Counted from the first letter of the stretch, positions 34,743 through 48,586 are shown. The stretch is 64,000 nt of DNA from Daucus carota subsp. sativus (GCF_001625215.2 NC_030384.2:26772527-26836526); one strand, 5' to 3'. Made by a program: numbers and translations. Notes: a model not told the origin generated them from the letters alone.

Positions 34743-37700
34743 TTACTGTGTCCGAAGCAGTTGTTTTTGCCTACTAGATACATGTAACTCTAAAGTTTCA
34801 CTCGAATGTGCAACACTGAAGGATTCAAACTGAGGTTCAACTATGTCCACTGCTTCTTCAGCTTCAGAAGAGATATTTCTTGTGCTTGTATGGAGGAGGT
34901 GTTTCTTCACATTTTTCTCCGAGGGGAGGGAGCATCGAGGAGGTGGAGATTGATCGGATGTGAAACGCCTGAGCTCCTCAGCCTCGGTAGAAATTTGAGT
35001 CTGTTTGACAGGCATCTCGATGTCAGGTTCATTCTCTATAGCAGGAGTTGATGAGCTCTGCACAAAGATAATTCAGTTTTTTAAGTCTTGAAGTGTCTAA
35101 GGCGTGCAAGTGCATAGATCAGTTCAAAAAATCCAAGAGGAACATAAGTATGTGAAATGGTATTAATGATATAGACTTTTCCTTCAATGTTGCGCGTTCT
35201 CCAGGAGGTATTTGAAGGTGATGGAGGAATTTAGACCTTTCCGATTCTTGGGGGTGAGAAGTAAAGACGGATAAAATGGAACAGAGGCAGACATAGTCTG
35301 AGCATGCAAATTAGTTTTTGAAATTTGAAAATATTTCTTACCTGTGGTTGAATATGATTAAAAGAAAAGTTTCTCCCACCACTTTTTCCGGAGACAATAC
35401 TTGATAGGATTTGAACAACTTCACTCATGCTTGGTCGAGAATCAGGGTCCAATAACAGGCATTCTTTTGCTAAATATGCCATTATCTGTATCTCTTCCGC
35501 TGGGTAATTCCCTTGTAGTTTTGGGTCCGGAAACTCCAAAAGTACTCTCTCTCTATCTAGCAACCGCAAAGTAGCCTGAAATAAGGTAGAAATTGGAGCC
35601 AACTCTATAATCACCAGATGTAATCAGATAATGAGGGTCTGGAATTAGGTGAAAAAACTAAGCTCCCATAATTTGTAATTTAGAAGTAGTTATCGACCGC
35701 ATACAACATTCTACTTTCATACACTTGAAATTTCTCCGGGGCTCATGTTTTTCCACCGACATGGTGGTCAATATTGGACTTTTACTTGACAATCATATCA
35801 ATATAACCATGACCAAGTATCACATTAACAATAGACTGGCAAAGTTTTTTATCGTTTACATGTTTAAATGACGACACCAATTTGGTATAAAGCATGTGGA
35901 TGAGCATACATACCCAAATGACAAGACTTTCTTCCTTTCCAGCTGACTTTTGAATAGGCTGCCGGCCAGTGATTAATTCGAGAAGAACTACTCCAAAACT
36001 AAAAACATCTGACTTCAGAGAACCTCTTCCAGCCATAGCATACTCAGGTGCAAAATAGCCAAAAGTCCCCTGCATTCTAGCTGGAGAACTTGAAGGGCTT
36101 GATAGGCCATCATTTCTCAAGCGCTTAGCCATACCTAAGTCGCTAATCTGCAGAATAATAATAAACTATTTAACTAGAAATAGCTTCTAGATGTAATTAT
36201 CTTTGCTAAAAATTCCACTTGGTAGTTAGCAATTTACAAATAATAATTTCTTATTATCTGAACTGAGGGTGCAGAAATTGAAGGAGCAACGGTAAACTAA
36301 ATAACACTTACCATCTTGTTCCATTCGTCTTTGAACTGTAGCTAAAAAAAGCTACCATAGAAATTACATCTAGCTGTTCTTATACCAACTTACCTATAGT
36401 CAACATCATAACATATATTTTATCTACTGGAATTGAATATGTTCATCATTTTCCAGAATCAGTTCCATATCACCCTACCTTAGCTCTCCATTTCTCGTCC
36501 AGTAAGATGTTAGTAGATTTGACATCTCTGTGCATAATTCTCGGGGCAGCTGCTTCATGGAGATACTCTAAACCTTTCGCAGCTCCAAGTGCAATACAAA
36601 CCCTGGTTCTCCAGTCAAGGAACTCTTCTGTAGCCTCATCCAGGCGTTCTCTTAGATTACCTTTCAGCATGTACTCAAATATCAGTAGCCTCTCCATATG
36701 TTTTCCTTGGTTTTCTAAGCAGAAGCCAAGCAAATGTACTACATGGCGGTGATGAAGTCGCGAGATAAGTTCAATCTACATAATTGCAATTGTATTAAAG
36801 TTTTCACATCTTTAACAGGTATAGTCCTAGGAAGCTATATGGCATATTTTGGTAATTAAGAAAATACCTCCGTCATAAAATCATTCTCAACGCCTATCTC
36901 TCGCTCGGCTTTCATTCGTTTAATTGCAAATTCAGTACCATCTTTGAGGTGGCCCAGATACACGTGGCTGCTCCCCCCGATTCCTATCAAATTAGAGCTG
37001 GAGAATTTGTTTGTTGCTTTTTCCAACTCAGAGTATGAAAATCGTACAAGTGTTCCGTATATTACTTCTGTTCTGTTCCTGAACAAGAGTGAAGTCTTCT
37101 GAAAGCATCCTGCAGAACATGTGAGATCATGGAACACTATTAATATCTACACAATATTAAGTGAAGGAGATCTGCAGTTACAAGAAATTATACACTTATT
37201 GCCATAACCAAACGCACAGAAAAGAGAAAGCATACAAATCAAAGAGCATATAGGACAGCCGGAAGACGATAAAACCAATGCTATAATCAGAAGCAGGCAA
37301 GCAGCAAATCAAGCAGAATTTGACATAAGAATTGCATATGGCCCGTATACTTATGAAGGTAGTACTAGGTCCGGTCATAGCTGTATACCCTGTATCCATG
37401 ACTACAGTCACAAATTCACTCCACTGTATGAACTTCTTTCTTGCTCTTTCTAATTTATATCAAAATCCTTTCAGCCAACTCACCTTGCAAGGAAAAGAAC
37501 TGACTGGTGTAGACATTCTGTGTACAACGAAGACGAACTTTAACAGATTATAAGGTGTAATTAAAATGAAATAACTTTTTGTACAGATTATCATTAAATT
37601 ACAGTGAATACGGAAGTAATGAGCTAAACTTGCAAAAGAGATTTAAGAAGATCATGGCAAAGATACATGGTGGACACTACAAACTACCATTTTTCTTGCT

Positions 37701-40188
37701 ATTTTTATAGGGGAAAAATGGTAAAATCTAATAGCTTGCATTTATAAAACACTCTAAAAGGTTAATCTGGGTGTGCTCAAAATGATGCTCATATTACCTG
37801 TAATAGGGTTAGCGGGAGAGCTTATGTATAGTAAAATATTATAACAGTATTGTCCAACCTACAACATGCAAACAAAGACATATAAATTCCAGTCGTACCG
37901 GTATTACGAGTGGCAGGTGAGCTTATGTAGACTTTAAATTCTGGCAGTGAAGTTGCATTATGGCTTATTAGGTGGGATGCACTGTTGTAACTTGTTCCTT
38001 TGTCGGATAAGGATAGATGTTGTGAAAAAGGATATTTGTCTCTGTGATAGACGTAACATACAAATAAACCAACAAAGACGAGGGCCGTCACAACAACAGA
38101 AAACAAGAGAATAAGCACAAGAAATTTGCTGGACTCTCGTTTTTCCGTGGGAACTGCCCCACCAGTAGATCCTGTTGAGAAACAACAAGTTACATAAATT
38201 GAAAAAAGTGCAAATTTATTGATAAAATCATAACATGATAATAATAGGACTAGTCACTCCATGTCAAGACTACAATGTGATTTATATATTTCAAAGCTAT
38301 ATTGCAAGTGTGACAAAGCGAACAGAAGAAGCACATGATGGTTTCATAAAGGGCTATACTGACAGAACTAGAGTGCGCATTTGTTTATAACTTTAGGGCT
38401 GAATCTAAACGGCCCTAGTGATAGGTGCAGCTAAATTCCTTTCAAAAGTAGTCACCTTGTCTTAAAAATTTGGTTCTGATAGTATCGAAAGGGCCATTTA
38501 GTGTTGTTTATTAAAAACAAACAAAGCTTCTTTATCAACAAAGAAGAGGATTCTTACCCTCCGTTGCAGCTAAATGAGCAATTCAAATAGCCAATACACC
38601 TTGAACTAAATGATTCAATTGGTAAATGAATTACTGAGGGGGAGTTTGGTTGGTGGGGGAATGGAACTGAGGGGTATGGAAATAGGGGTATTAGGAATGG
38701 GTATCCTAAGTGGTGCGGAATGAATGTTTTACCCACCAAGAGGGAATGAATTTTCCATCCCACACAAAAAAACTGCTAATCCAAACAACAACACACGAGT
38801 TTGAGGTTCCGATTCCAGTTAACCGAGCTCATTCTCCCGGAAATCTAATAAACCCTTTACTTAGCATAAGGTTACAGAAAGAAAGCACGTAATTTATTTT
38901 TTTAAGCGATAAGGGACTACTTTTTCAATGAATATAAGTAGATAATGCATGCAGTAATGAGCAATATCCCGATGCGGAAAAATGGTCACTGTTGACACAA
39001 GGAAGAATAACACTGTTTGGCACTAATTCTTCTATATGATAAAAGACATATACCTGACTTGCAATTGCAGGACGTGAAGCATTCAGTGCCATGATCAGCA
39101 TCTGTGGACATTCTAGGTAATTCATCCCAAGTGCATAGGCATACCCATTTATATCCTTCTGATCTTTTTGTGGCTGCAAAAATGTCATGCAGGCACATCA
39201 AACAAACAAACATATGTTGGACCGTGATATATATCCCTGTCCACTTAAACATCTACATGAGAAATCCAAGAAAGCATCCTAACTTAATTAAAACTGGAGG
39301 AACTGATCTATTGCAGTCAGACATGTAATAATAAAAACATGAACCCTCATCAGTAGCTACTTCAGATATCTGTATATACAGATAAGATATGTTTAGGATA
39401 AAGAGTGAATAAGCTAAATAGACCAAGCACGTCAATCCATTGTGATATTTCACAATCCCAAACTTTACAGTTGGAACTAATTGTGCAAGTATCATATTCA
39501 ATTGTCGCAAATATTGATATTTCAGAGTTTAATGAGGGGCTTTACAAAACAACAGAGCCTTGCTTCTTAAAGCTGCTAATAACGAGCTACATGATCGTAT
39601 TTTCAGTTTCTATCTTCTTATTAATATCGCAAATAATTTCTTCGCATATTGGTGCTTTTAGACCGCCATGGGCTTTATATTTCCTAAATAGAATGTAATA
39701 AGAAACCAATTGAACAGTATACTAACATGAAACACTTTACCGTAACTGCAATTGCATGATGAAGCACAGCTTGGTATATGAGCAGCACTCTGGTTTCCTC
39801 CATAGGCAGAAAAACAAGTACATGTCCACTTGTTTCCACTTGATGAATCAGGAAGTACATCTGCCACATATACAGAAGAGTAAGTTTTTTTACTTTCAAT
39901 CAAGAAAGAGCTACTTCTCATCCCATCCATGTATGAAAGATTCACAAATAATAATGAACACGATCTTACTTGAACTAAAGCTTTTCAATTATATAGTTTA
40001 TATGGAGAAATTTTCTAAAAATATATACTATTAAGTAGCAGGTTCATAACTAGAATTTTGCTTCTAGCACCGATAATAGACTGAATTCCTAGACATAGTA
40101 CAAGGAGTTGAGACTGACCACACAGACTATATTGAATCCAAATGAAGCTAATAACACAGGCAAGAGCAGCTTTCATTTGTGACTTCAT
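34743..40188 (-). CDS. NCRK: Receptor-like Ser/Thr kinase, NCRK type
   Basis: Nine coding exons (minus): 40188-40119, 39860-39741, 39173-39054, 38171-37899, 37109-36868, 36775-36479, 36147-35914, 35575-35342, 35057-34743; phase holds, product 634 aa. Signal peptide (about 1-22), two related Cys modules, each on its own exon ([11 protein letters not shown]...CNC and [11 protein letters not shown]...CNC), membrane helix (about 209-234), then the kinase: [11 protein letters not shown] (about 237-247), AIKRM (K258), [13 protein letters not shown] (D359), SDLGMAK (D377), [13 protein letters not shown]. It is an RD kinase whose DFG is DLG, and the glycine loop is GxGGSS; both also occur in Arabidopsis NCRK as I recall it. 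NCRK is reported at plasma membrane and endosomes and linked to ROP GTPases. A 5'UTR intron of about 2 kb (40250-42259) is likely. Confidence 0.92.
38636..38793. mobile_element. Possible Tourist-like MITE in an NCRK intron
   Basis: The segment begins gggggagtttggttggt and ends ctaatccaaacaac, with inner runs of ggaatgg and cattcc-type sequence that can fold back. The GTTTGGTT type end and foldback resemble common PIF/Harbinger MITEs of plants. Ends match only over about 10 bp and no sure target duplication is seen. Confidence 0.35.
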
Positions 40189-40249
40189 CCAGAACAACAA
40201 CCTGGCAAGGCATGCTATCAGAGGTCTTGCATAAGCTGATACCACAAGC

Positions 40250-42259
40250 CTACAACAGTAAGAAGACTCATTAGCTCATGATGCAGTGCATATATATCAC
40301 CACATCTTGAACTCTTGGAGTGTTGGATAATTTAGCATACTCACTGTTGTAAAATAAAACCCCTAGTATATTAGATAACTTGAATCATAGAGTAATGAAA
40401 CAGAAGAAATGTGTCACGTTACAAACATTGCATATACATCCTATATTTCAATTCAATGTGATAACGAATTTATTTGCCACAGAGACCAGTTATATAATCT
40501 AGATTTCCAGCAATCTATCTTGTTATCTTATAGAATTCTGCTCTTTTGATAGAATGTCCAAAATACTGATACATTTTCCATGTCTTTAGAAACAGACATG
40601 ACTTAAATAAGTTTTCCATGTCTTTTGAAACAGACATGACTTAAATAAGAGGATGGGGATATTTCAAAAAATCATTATAAAGTTTGCTGAACTGTAAACA
40701 TAACCACAGCTGATAAAATTCTTTACATGCTAAAAGCAGCCTATAACAAATTCCATAAATCAAAGTATCGAACCATACTGATGATGCAAGAAAATAGAAA
40801 GATCTAACTCAGATGAGAAAAATAGCAAAGTAGCATATATGGAAAAGTAATTAAGTATTTGGTTGATTAACAAACTGTTGACATTTCTAAGATTGTAGAT
40901 GTTAAGTGTCTTCAAAGTTTAGTATGTTCTGGAAAACACAAGTGCCTCAGAATTTCCAAATATTATAAGTTGAGGATTTAGGTTAGAAAACTGAATCAGT
41001 TAACTATTTTAACATCAAAACAACAACTAACTTGTCACCCATAGCATTGACTTGGTAGGAAGTGTAAAATAATGCTAAGCGGCTGACAGGCCTATTTCAA
41101 CTGTTCCAAATATCAAAAACAAAAAAAGCATAAGTCTACTTGTCAAAAAAACTAAAAAGTATAAGTACTAAATTTTAGGATGAATGGTCGCAACAAACAA
41201 AATAAAAGAGGAAAAACAAACTCATCTTTAGCTAATCATGCCCTTCTAAATCAATTTGTATCCGTGAAATACTGCATAAGAAAACATGAAAGGAGAAACC
41301 CGAGTTGATGTAATTTACATGTGAAGGCTGATTCAATAGGGTAATGGACCAAAGTTGCTCCAAAACTACACTTGAGGAGAATTCAGATTAAAAACTTCCT
41401 GCTTGAATGCAGATATTAGACAGGCATTCAAAATGTCCGAAGCAATGACCATCAGGATAGATTTAAGTAGGAAGCAAAATTGGGCATACCCATCAACCAA
41501 AAAAGGCCAAAAAGTATGAAGAGCAATAGTGTGTATGTGAATGAACTAGTATTTAACAAAGAACTTGTTGCTTAAATGAGAAATCTCAGCCCCACCCCAC
41601 CATACACCACTTTAAAATTCACTGTTTTATCAAAGAACAGACCAGATGAACTAACTGAGCAGTACCACAATCAAGCAAACCAAATACTACAAAACTATAA
41701 AATTAAAAACCCATCCTCAATATAAATCTCCGCAAATTAGCTTCCTACATTTTCTTAGAATAAAACAGTAAACACTAGTAAATGACTTTCATCTTCACTG
41801 TGTCATCACTCATTAGCATCTAAGTTGGTGTTATTTCGTTTCCTTCGAGTTAAGGTATTGATTCACCAAATGAATAGAATAAGTGCATAATCATTCCAAG
41901 CAATATATCATAGATTATAAATTTGGTAGCATCATAATAAACAGTATCTAACTATCTATATTTGGTGAAATTGCTACAGAAAAATGACAGATAGTATGCA
42001 AATGTAAATAACTATGTGTGTGGTGGTCCATCAAATATAACTATTACACAAGCAGTAATCTTCAAAAGATAATGCGTGGTCACCATTTTAAACTACAAAG
42101 GAAACGAAAGTCCTCACGATATTAATAATAGTGACTAAATATAAACGAGTCAGGAATATATATCGTGGATGGTGGATGAGAAAAGCAATAGGAATATTTG
42201 AATGTAGAAGTTAAAGGACAGAAGAGAGAAGGAAGTAATCAGTGGTTAAGTGTTGGTAC
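40250..42259 (-). other. Probable 5'UTR intron of the NCRK gene
   Basis: On the minus strand a donor (CACAAGGAG|gtacca at 42260/42259) and an acceptor (gttgtag|GCTTGTGG at 40250/40249) bracket this stretch, which has no coding frame. The first UTR exon would cover about 42260-42420. A 37-bp tandem repeat (tttccatgtctttagaaac, cagacatgacttaaataag) lies at about 40576-40650. Inferred, no transcript evidence. Confidence 0.45.
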
Positions 42260-42519
42260 CTCCTTGTGAATGAAGATGGAGTAATCTGAGGAGCTCCTCG
42301 AGTAAATTCCTTTGGAAACGAGAAGCTCGACAAGTAGAAGAAGAGAGTGAGACAGTATTTCAAAAGTACAAAATTTTCAACACAAGCCGAATTGAACTAG
42401 TACGGAGTAGTATTATAGTATTACTGTCATGGATCACGAAAATCAACACACAAGCGGACACACATATTTATGCCGCATTTCCACTGTGGCCGAATATGTA
42501 TTCAAATATTAAGGATATA

Positions 42520-42770
42520 CTCCCTCCGTCCCCCTGAATTGTATATATTGGGGGACGGGGACGCGGCACGGACTTTAATGCTCCTGTAAAGTATAGTTGT
42601 GTAATTTATTTTTAAAATTTTCTTTTTCTGAATTAAAGTTTGGATGTTCTATTTTTATACAGAAAAAGAAAATCTGAAAAATAAGTAATGGAACTATATT
42701 TTATAAGAGCGTTGAAATGCGTGTCGAATAGTTAAAAAGAAACGTATACAATTAAATGGGATGGAGGGAG
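42520..42770. mobile_element. Stowaway-type MITE
   Basis: The ends ctccctccgtccccctg and, inverted, ctccctccatcccattt are typical Stowaway (Tc1/mariner) terminal repeats. The 251-bp element is flanked by TA on both sides (42518-42519 and 42771-42772). It lies at the probable NCRK promoter. Confidence 0.85.
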
Positions 42771-42780
42771 TAACAGAGTA

Positions 42781-42994
42781 CTCCTTCCGTCGTCCAGTTC
42801 TTTACGTTACTTTTTTCACCCATTTTGATACTCTTATAAATTATAATTTTATAATGTATTCTTTTTATAAAAATTCTGAATAAAAATTTGACGTTTAAAC
42901 TTTTATTTAGAAAAAATAAATTAAAAAATTATTATTAAATTATATTTTATAAAAATCTCAAAATAGGTGAACGTGAGCAACATGATGAACGGAG
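42781..42994. mobile_element. Second Stowaway-type MITE
   Basis: The ends ctccttccgtcgtccag and inverted ctccgttcatcatgttg are flanked by TA (42779-42780 and 42995-42996). It is 214 bp, begins 10 bp after the previous MITE and has a different interior, so these are separate insertions. Confidence 0.75.
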
Positions 42995-43090
42995 TAGTTT
43001 TTACAAATATCAACCACCACGAGCCTATGGATTCAACCATCACGAGCCTACGAGTCCATTTTGCCAGAAATTATTATTTTTAATGTATCT

Positions 43091-43447
43091 AGTACCATCT
43101 CCAACAGTGTTGGCTATAATCGTTGGCTAAATTGGATATTTTGCTTCAATGGTATTGACTATAGTGGTTGGCTATAATTTAAAAATGATATGCTATTAAT
43201 ATTTAAATTGTTAAAATAGAATATATTAATTCAATATAGTAATAAATGATGTACAATCTTCCTACAGATTTTCTTACAGACCTGTAGAGGTTCGACAAAT
43301 TTAGTCATCCATAGGAGGTTGACTAAATTTATAGACAACAGCTAAGGATGGTTGGAGTTGAGTTTTTGGAGCTGTTGGCTAAATTTTTTTATTTTAAGTA
43401 TGTCAACTCACTTTTTAACAAGGGTTTTAGATGGTTGGAGATGCTCG
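43091..43447. mobile_element. Inverted copy of the GAGCATCTCCAAC MITE
   Basis: Reverse-orientation relative of the copies at 24149-24945. Shared blocks in inverted form include caatatagtaataaatgat, cagacctgtagaggttcg and catccataggaggttg. The left end ccatctccaaca is mutated; the right end gttggagatgctc is intact. Confidence 0.75.
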
Positions 43448-44628
43448 GACAATCTTACTTTTTCAGGTTAAGAAATGACGTAGATGAGATGGGAAGAGAT
43501 GCAGATGGTGCTTCCCTCATTTTTGTTTGCTTATTTGGTGGTGTTGGGGCCCAGTAGTTCGTGTTTCGATCGTTCTGTCATTAATATTGTACATAATCAG
43601 AAATTTCATTTTATTCATTCACATTAAATTGATTATTATTAAAATATTATATTATATATTTAACTATATTAACATAACTTTTTACTTATTTTATCATATC
43701 TATAATGTGAACAATAATTTTTACGTAAGCACGATAGAAAATGAGGCTAACGAAGAGGGAGTATATAATATAAATAATGTTACATATACCGACGTAAGGT
43801 GACCATACTTTTTTCGGATAAGAAGAGGTGACAAATAAAAGATTCATTTTAATCAGGTAATTTACATACATCCATGAGGTCAAGTGCAGACTATCGGAGT
43901 GTATTTTTGTAAAATTGTTAAAAAAGATATTCAATTCATCAATTTTTTACAAAAGAATCAGGGTTGAGACATGAAATTCAATGGGTATTTACTATTTACC
44001 AATCGAAAGGGTCAATGTGTATCCAATTATCCATGCAATATATCTCAAAGCATTGTGTACCAGAGTAAAACACTTAGAATAATTCTTTTTAGCAAGAGTA
44101 AAGCCAAAGCTTCGAGCGATAACTGAAATATACACATAACACAATGGGAAACATGCTTAAGCCTTAATAACTTGAAAACAAAAATATACACAATTGCAAC
44201 ATTCATAAGCAGAGATTTCAAATCTTGAAAAACAAAATATACACAAGTGCAGCAGCATAAGCAGAGACTTGCGAAAAGAATCAAGAGAAGAATTTTTCCA
44301 GTATCCCCCACAATTATAAGGCATTGCACCAAACTTTTTTCCAAAGCAAAAAAAAACCCCCTTCTCTTCTCTTATACACAAACCCATGTTTTGATTGTAA
44401 ATCCTAACCCCCATTTGTCCTTTATCCACCAATTATCCTCGTAAATCCTTCCCCTAATCTTATTCATGTACACAAGGAAATATACCCATACCCATTCTTA
44501 TGAAATGAAAATGCAAAACAGAAGTCTTCCAGTAGCTCTCTACCTGCATTTGACAAGAGGTTGTCCACTTTTCCGAACCACTCTTAACAGGCGAGGACTC
44601 GAGAAGACTTCAATGATAATTACGCCAG
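43448..44628. other. Intergenic, WAV3-type gene 3' flank
   Basis: AT-rich DNA right of the MITE cluster, then the likely 3'UTR of the E3 ligase gene (from about 44.1 kb). No other gene recognised. Confidence 0.4.
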
Positions 44629-47600
44629 TTACCTTGGCTGTGGTTGTGTTGAGAAAGACCGAGCAGGTCTGGCTGTAAATTGCGATGATGGATTGCCAAA
44701 AAACATTGTCTGGGATCGAGTGACCATGTCGACCATTGATGGGGTCTGGTAAGCATGCACCAGGCTTGTACTATCCATGGAATCACCTCTTGCAGTTGCC
44801 CGCTGCCATGAATGTGAGCTTAAACCTGAAAGGACATAAGCTCTTCCTGAAGACTCGTAGACACGACGGTTCGCCATTCTCTCTTGCATTTCTTTCAGTT
44901 CAGCACCCAATGCCACACACAGCCTGTCACCAGCTCGGGCTGACACCGTGTCTAACAACTTATTGCGGCAATGCTCAAGGACTGACACTGCAGCGGTTAA
45001 ATCACTACGTTCAGCAGCAGCTCGTGCTTCTGCCATTGCCTCTGCTGCGTGAAGCCTGTTTCGCTGTCTGTCCACTTCCATGGACACTGAAAGTTCTCCA
45101 GTAGTTTCAGGCCTTTCAATCACTACATTCCTAAGTTCTTCCAAAGTCACTGATTCTTTTGTGATAGGGTCTGTGTAATGACATTTAATTTTTACCAGAG
45201 TCATGTCATTAGTGCATTTCTCAACTGGAATATCGAGTACCACCAAAAAATCTCTCTCTTCTTCAGCATACAGATCCCCAACTTCTATGAATCCCGTTCT
45301 AGCATCAGCCGTTAAATTCGTCTTATAGTTTCCAGCTTTTATTGAGTTGAGATACAAAGTTGGATGAACACAATCAACTACAACTTGGAGTTCCTGCACC
45401 ACAACACTCAAAAGCCCTCCAATGCATTGTGCAAAAGCATCTTGGATCACACTCTCTGCCTCTATAAAAGAAAATGTCCCCCCAGAAGCTTCAGAAATCG
45501 AGTGCATTGAAACAGCATCATGATCTGCACCAAAACCAAATGAGTGGACTGGAATGTTGGCGCCTGCACCACTATCACGACGCATAGACGATGGGAGAAG
45601 TGACTGCTGAGCAGTATGGGTATTAACACGGGGGCTTGATACTGTATACGTGTCCTGCCCATCAGATAATAGTATAATACTACTGACTGGGCTCTTCCAC
45701 TTGCGGTCTGTCATAACCTTGGAACCCTTTCTCAGCCCCTCCGCAATATTGGTACCACCATTTGAAATTAGCGCATTAACAGCCTGCAGTGCTTCCTGCC
45801 TTCCATCATTTGTCATCCTACGTAGAGGAAAGAGGCGACGAGCTGTAGAGGAGAAGGCAATGACTGAAAGACGATCAGAAGGTCCTAGATTTTGTATGAC
45901 AAATCCCATTGCTCGTTTTAGCAAAGCAAGTTTTGTACCTGCCATGCTACCACTGACATCAAGCACAGTGACAAGATCTATTGGCGCACGAGAGTTCTGA
46001 GAAATTAAAAGTGGATTTGCCTGGTCTGCATCAGAGCGTTGCTCTCCACCATTAACTGGAGCTTTTAGATGTAATAATACGTTGAAATTACTATGAGATG
46101 CTGATCTTGCAACAGCGGAAACCTCAGGATATGTCTCGATTTCTATTGATCCAATAGACCGGTCATCAGTTGAAGTATTTTCATGTGAAGCAGTATCCTC
46201 AGTTTGGGGGGCGAAAAGTTCATCATCATCAAACACACCTGGCTCATGGGCTTGAAGGAGCGGAGCGCTATGCCGATTTGCATCAAAACGAGGATGAGGG
46301 ATCTGTGGAACAACATTCATCCAGCCATCATCTTGAGGCCAAACACCACGACTAATTCTAGACCGTCTATTAAAGAGATCAGAAGCAGGATTCTGGAATG
46401 GAACTTCCTTCCATTTTGCTCGACAAATGGGGCAGATCTGGTTACCATGTTTTACATTGGATGTAATGCACTGGAAGTGGAAGGAGTGTGAACATTCTGC
46501 AGTGAATAAGGCATGACCTTGGCCTGCTTTCATAGTGGTCAAGCATATTGAGCAGATCCTCTGGAATGAAAAAGGGGTGCATATCAGGTGAAGATATTAT
46601 TGTGCAACTTCAAAACATACTTAAGACAATATGAAAAATTTATCAAACACAAAGACAGAACCTTGATCAGTTTGATGCGAACATTCAAGCAAGAATATAT
46701 ACCTATGTACTAGTTCAATTGTGGACAACAGGAATTACATGTCAATAGAGATTAAAATAGTTGGCATAGCATCAGTGTGAGATTAAAATAGAGATTAAAA
46801 TAGTTGGCATATCACAGAGCAATTTAGTCATGACATTCAAAAACTAGATTACGTTCTTACTTAGTTACTACTAGGAAAAAGAGAGTAACAGTAAATACCC
46901 GGTTCATAAAGTGATTCATTATCTTTAATTTCGGTGTATATGTGTACTTAAATAAACAAATACAAATTTACAGGCATCTTTTTCAGATACACTTCATTCA
47001 TGTTTAATTTGAATTCCCCTATTACATTTTCAGATTAAACAAAATCGAACCACCTCAGCCAACCAACTCCAATGATATACTTCTACGAATAAGTATCTAA
47101 GAAACCAAGCTTTTTCATATAAAAGAGCATCATTTACAGGTAATGAGCAACATAGTCATATGATTGCTCCCACTAGATTGATGCAAAAATCAAACATATC
47201 ACATAACCATAGTGTTAGTACAGACCCCTGTGTCTCCGGAAAGTCACATTATTTAAACTGTTACTCGAGTGCATCAATGGCCACTGGCCAGTCCCAACTC
47301 CCATGTGGTGTAAAGGCCCACTGGATAGTTCAAGAAATGGTACCACCACCTTCTCAGGGATAAAATGGGCACAACCCAGATCACATAAAAAAGAATCTTG
47401 GGTAAAGAAAAAAACAACTCATTGTAGATTTCACATAGTCAAAGCAAAATAGAGAAATTGGTAACAAACAGTACAACCCAACAAGTAAACTTTTTGGAAA
47501 AGTAAAGGTTGATCAAGCAACCACCCAAAGTAGTGATGAAGCTTTTGAGGCACAAAAAAGAAAATGATCAGAGAGACATTCTCAAAAGACTCAGAAAATC

Positions 47601-48586
47601 ATTAGACTCCATAAAATTCCTACTGTTTTTTCAACTCCCTTCCTTACTTTGATAAATTTTAGTAACAGAAAGTTAAAAATAAAATGCCCACCAAAACTTA
47701 TTATCAAAAGAGGAGAGAAAGACATGAAGAGATTGACAGGTATGCTAGTGAAAACACTGCAGTTGCTGACTATACAAGCCACTTCAATTTCCTTGTTGTT
47801 TTCCTTGTATAATATGGCTAAAGACAGTGGCTATGGTCCTACTCTTCCCCTACTTGCACTCCACAAAAACCACAGTGAGCATGTTGAAAGCTACATGACT
47901 TAACAATTACCCATCCCCACAAGTCCACTGTAATACTAGTAGATCACTAGTACATAGTTTCACACAATGTTGGCTAGCATAGTAAACTAATGCATAATTT
48001 CATCTTGTCCCAAGAGGTCAATGTTGCAAACACTGTGAGCATTTAAATATCTCACGCCGACTGTCGTCTGTGTGCGTGCGTGGGTATTTAAATTTCTGTA
48101 AATCCAAATTCTACATTCAAATATACACAATGACACAAACAAATAAGGGTCACATGTAACAAATTCATATCCACACAAACAAAAAATTATAGTTGTCAAC
48201 CTCATCTACTCAATTTAACAATATCATAGCTTTAAAATTAAGATCAAACACATATTGCACACACATGGTCTCATTCCATTTTTTCTTAAAAATTCTTTTA
48301 AAATCAGTATAAATTTAATATAAACATTAATAATACATTTAAATCATTTTAAATATGCAAATACCTTTGATGATTTACTGCCGTGCTTAGGCAGACGCAA
48401 CCCAGAAGACGACGGAGCAGGAGTGGCGGGACGGGGAGAATCCGCCGGAGGGTTCGTCGGAGAGAGCAAAGAAGCATCGGAGACTCTAGTTCCGGCGGCC
48501 GGAGAAGCATCATCCGACGTCTTGGGGACATACAAGCAGCTGTTGAGGCCTAAAGCCATCTTGGCCTTTCTCCATTTGCTTCCCAT
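44629..48586 (-). CDS. WAV3: E3 ubiquitin ligase, RING + VWA, WAV3 family
   Basis: Two coding exons (minus): 48586-48365 and 46560-44629, joined in phase 0; 717 aa, near the length of WAV3 proteins. Exon 1 opens MGSKWRKAKMALGLNSCLYV and is Ser/Pro-rich. Exon 2 starts with the RING finger (about 77-123: CSICLTT, FTAECSHSFHFQCI, ICPICRAKW). A VWFA domain follows (about 268-450) with a complete MIDAS start DVSGSMAG (D275-S277-S279), GGTNIAEGL and LLSDGQD. A C-terminal helical VWA-associated part contains AEAMAEARAAAERSDLTAA. Known WAV3/WAVH/EDA40 proteins are E3 ligases acting in root gravitropism and auxin response. Which of the four members this is cannot be settled; fit to WAV3 itself is by overall similarity. 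The leader is CT-rich and the single intron is 1.8 kb. Confidence 0.9.

Noticed and set aside
43527..43802. 91-codon plus-strand frame right of the MITE cluster
   Set aside because: Low-complexity Ile/Asn/Tyr-rich translation of AT-rich DNA.
47649..47903. 84-codon plus-strand frame inside the WAV3-type intron
   Set aside because: AT-rich, no homology signal, antisense to the gene; treated as chance.
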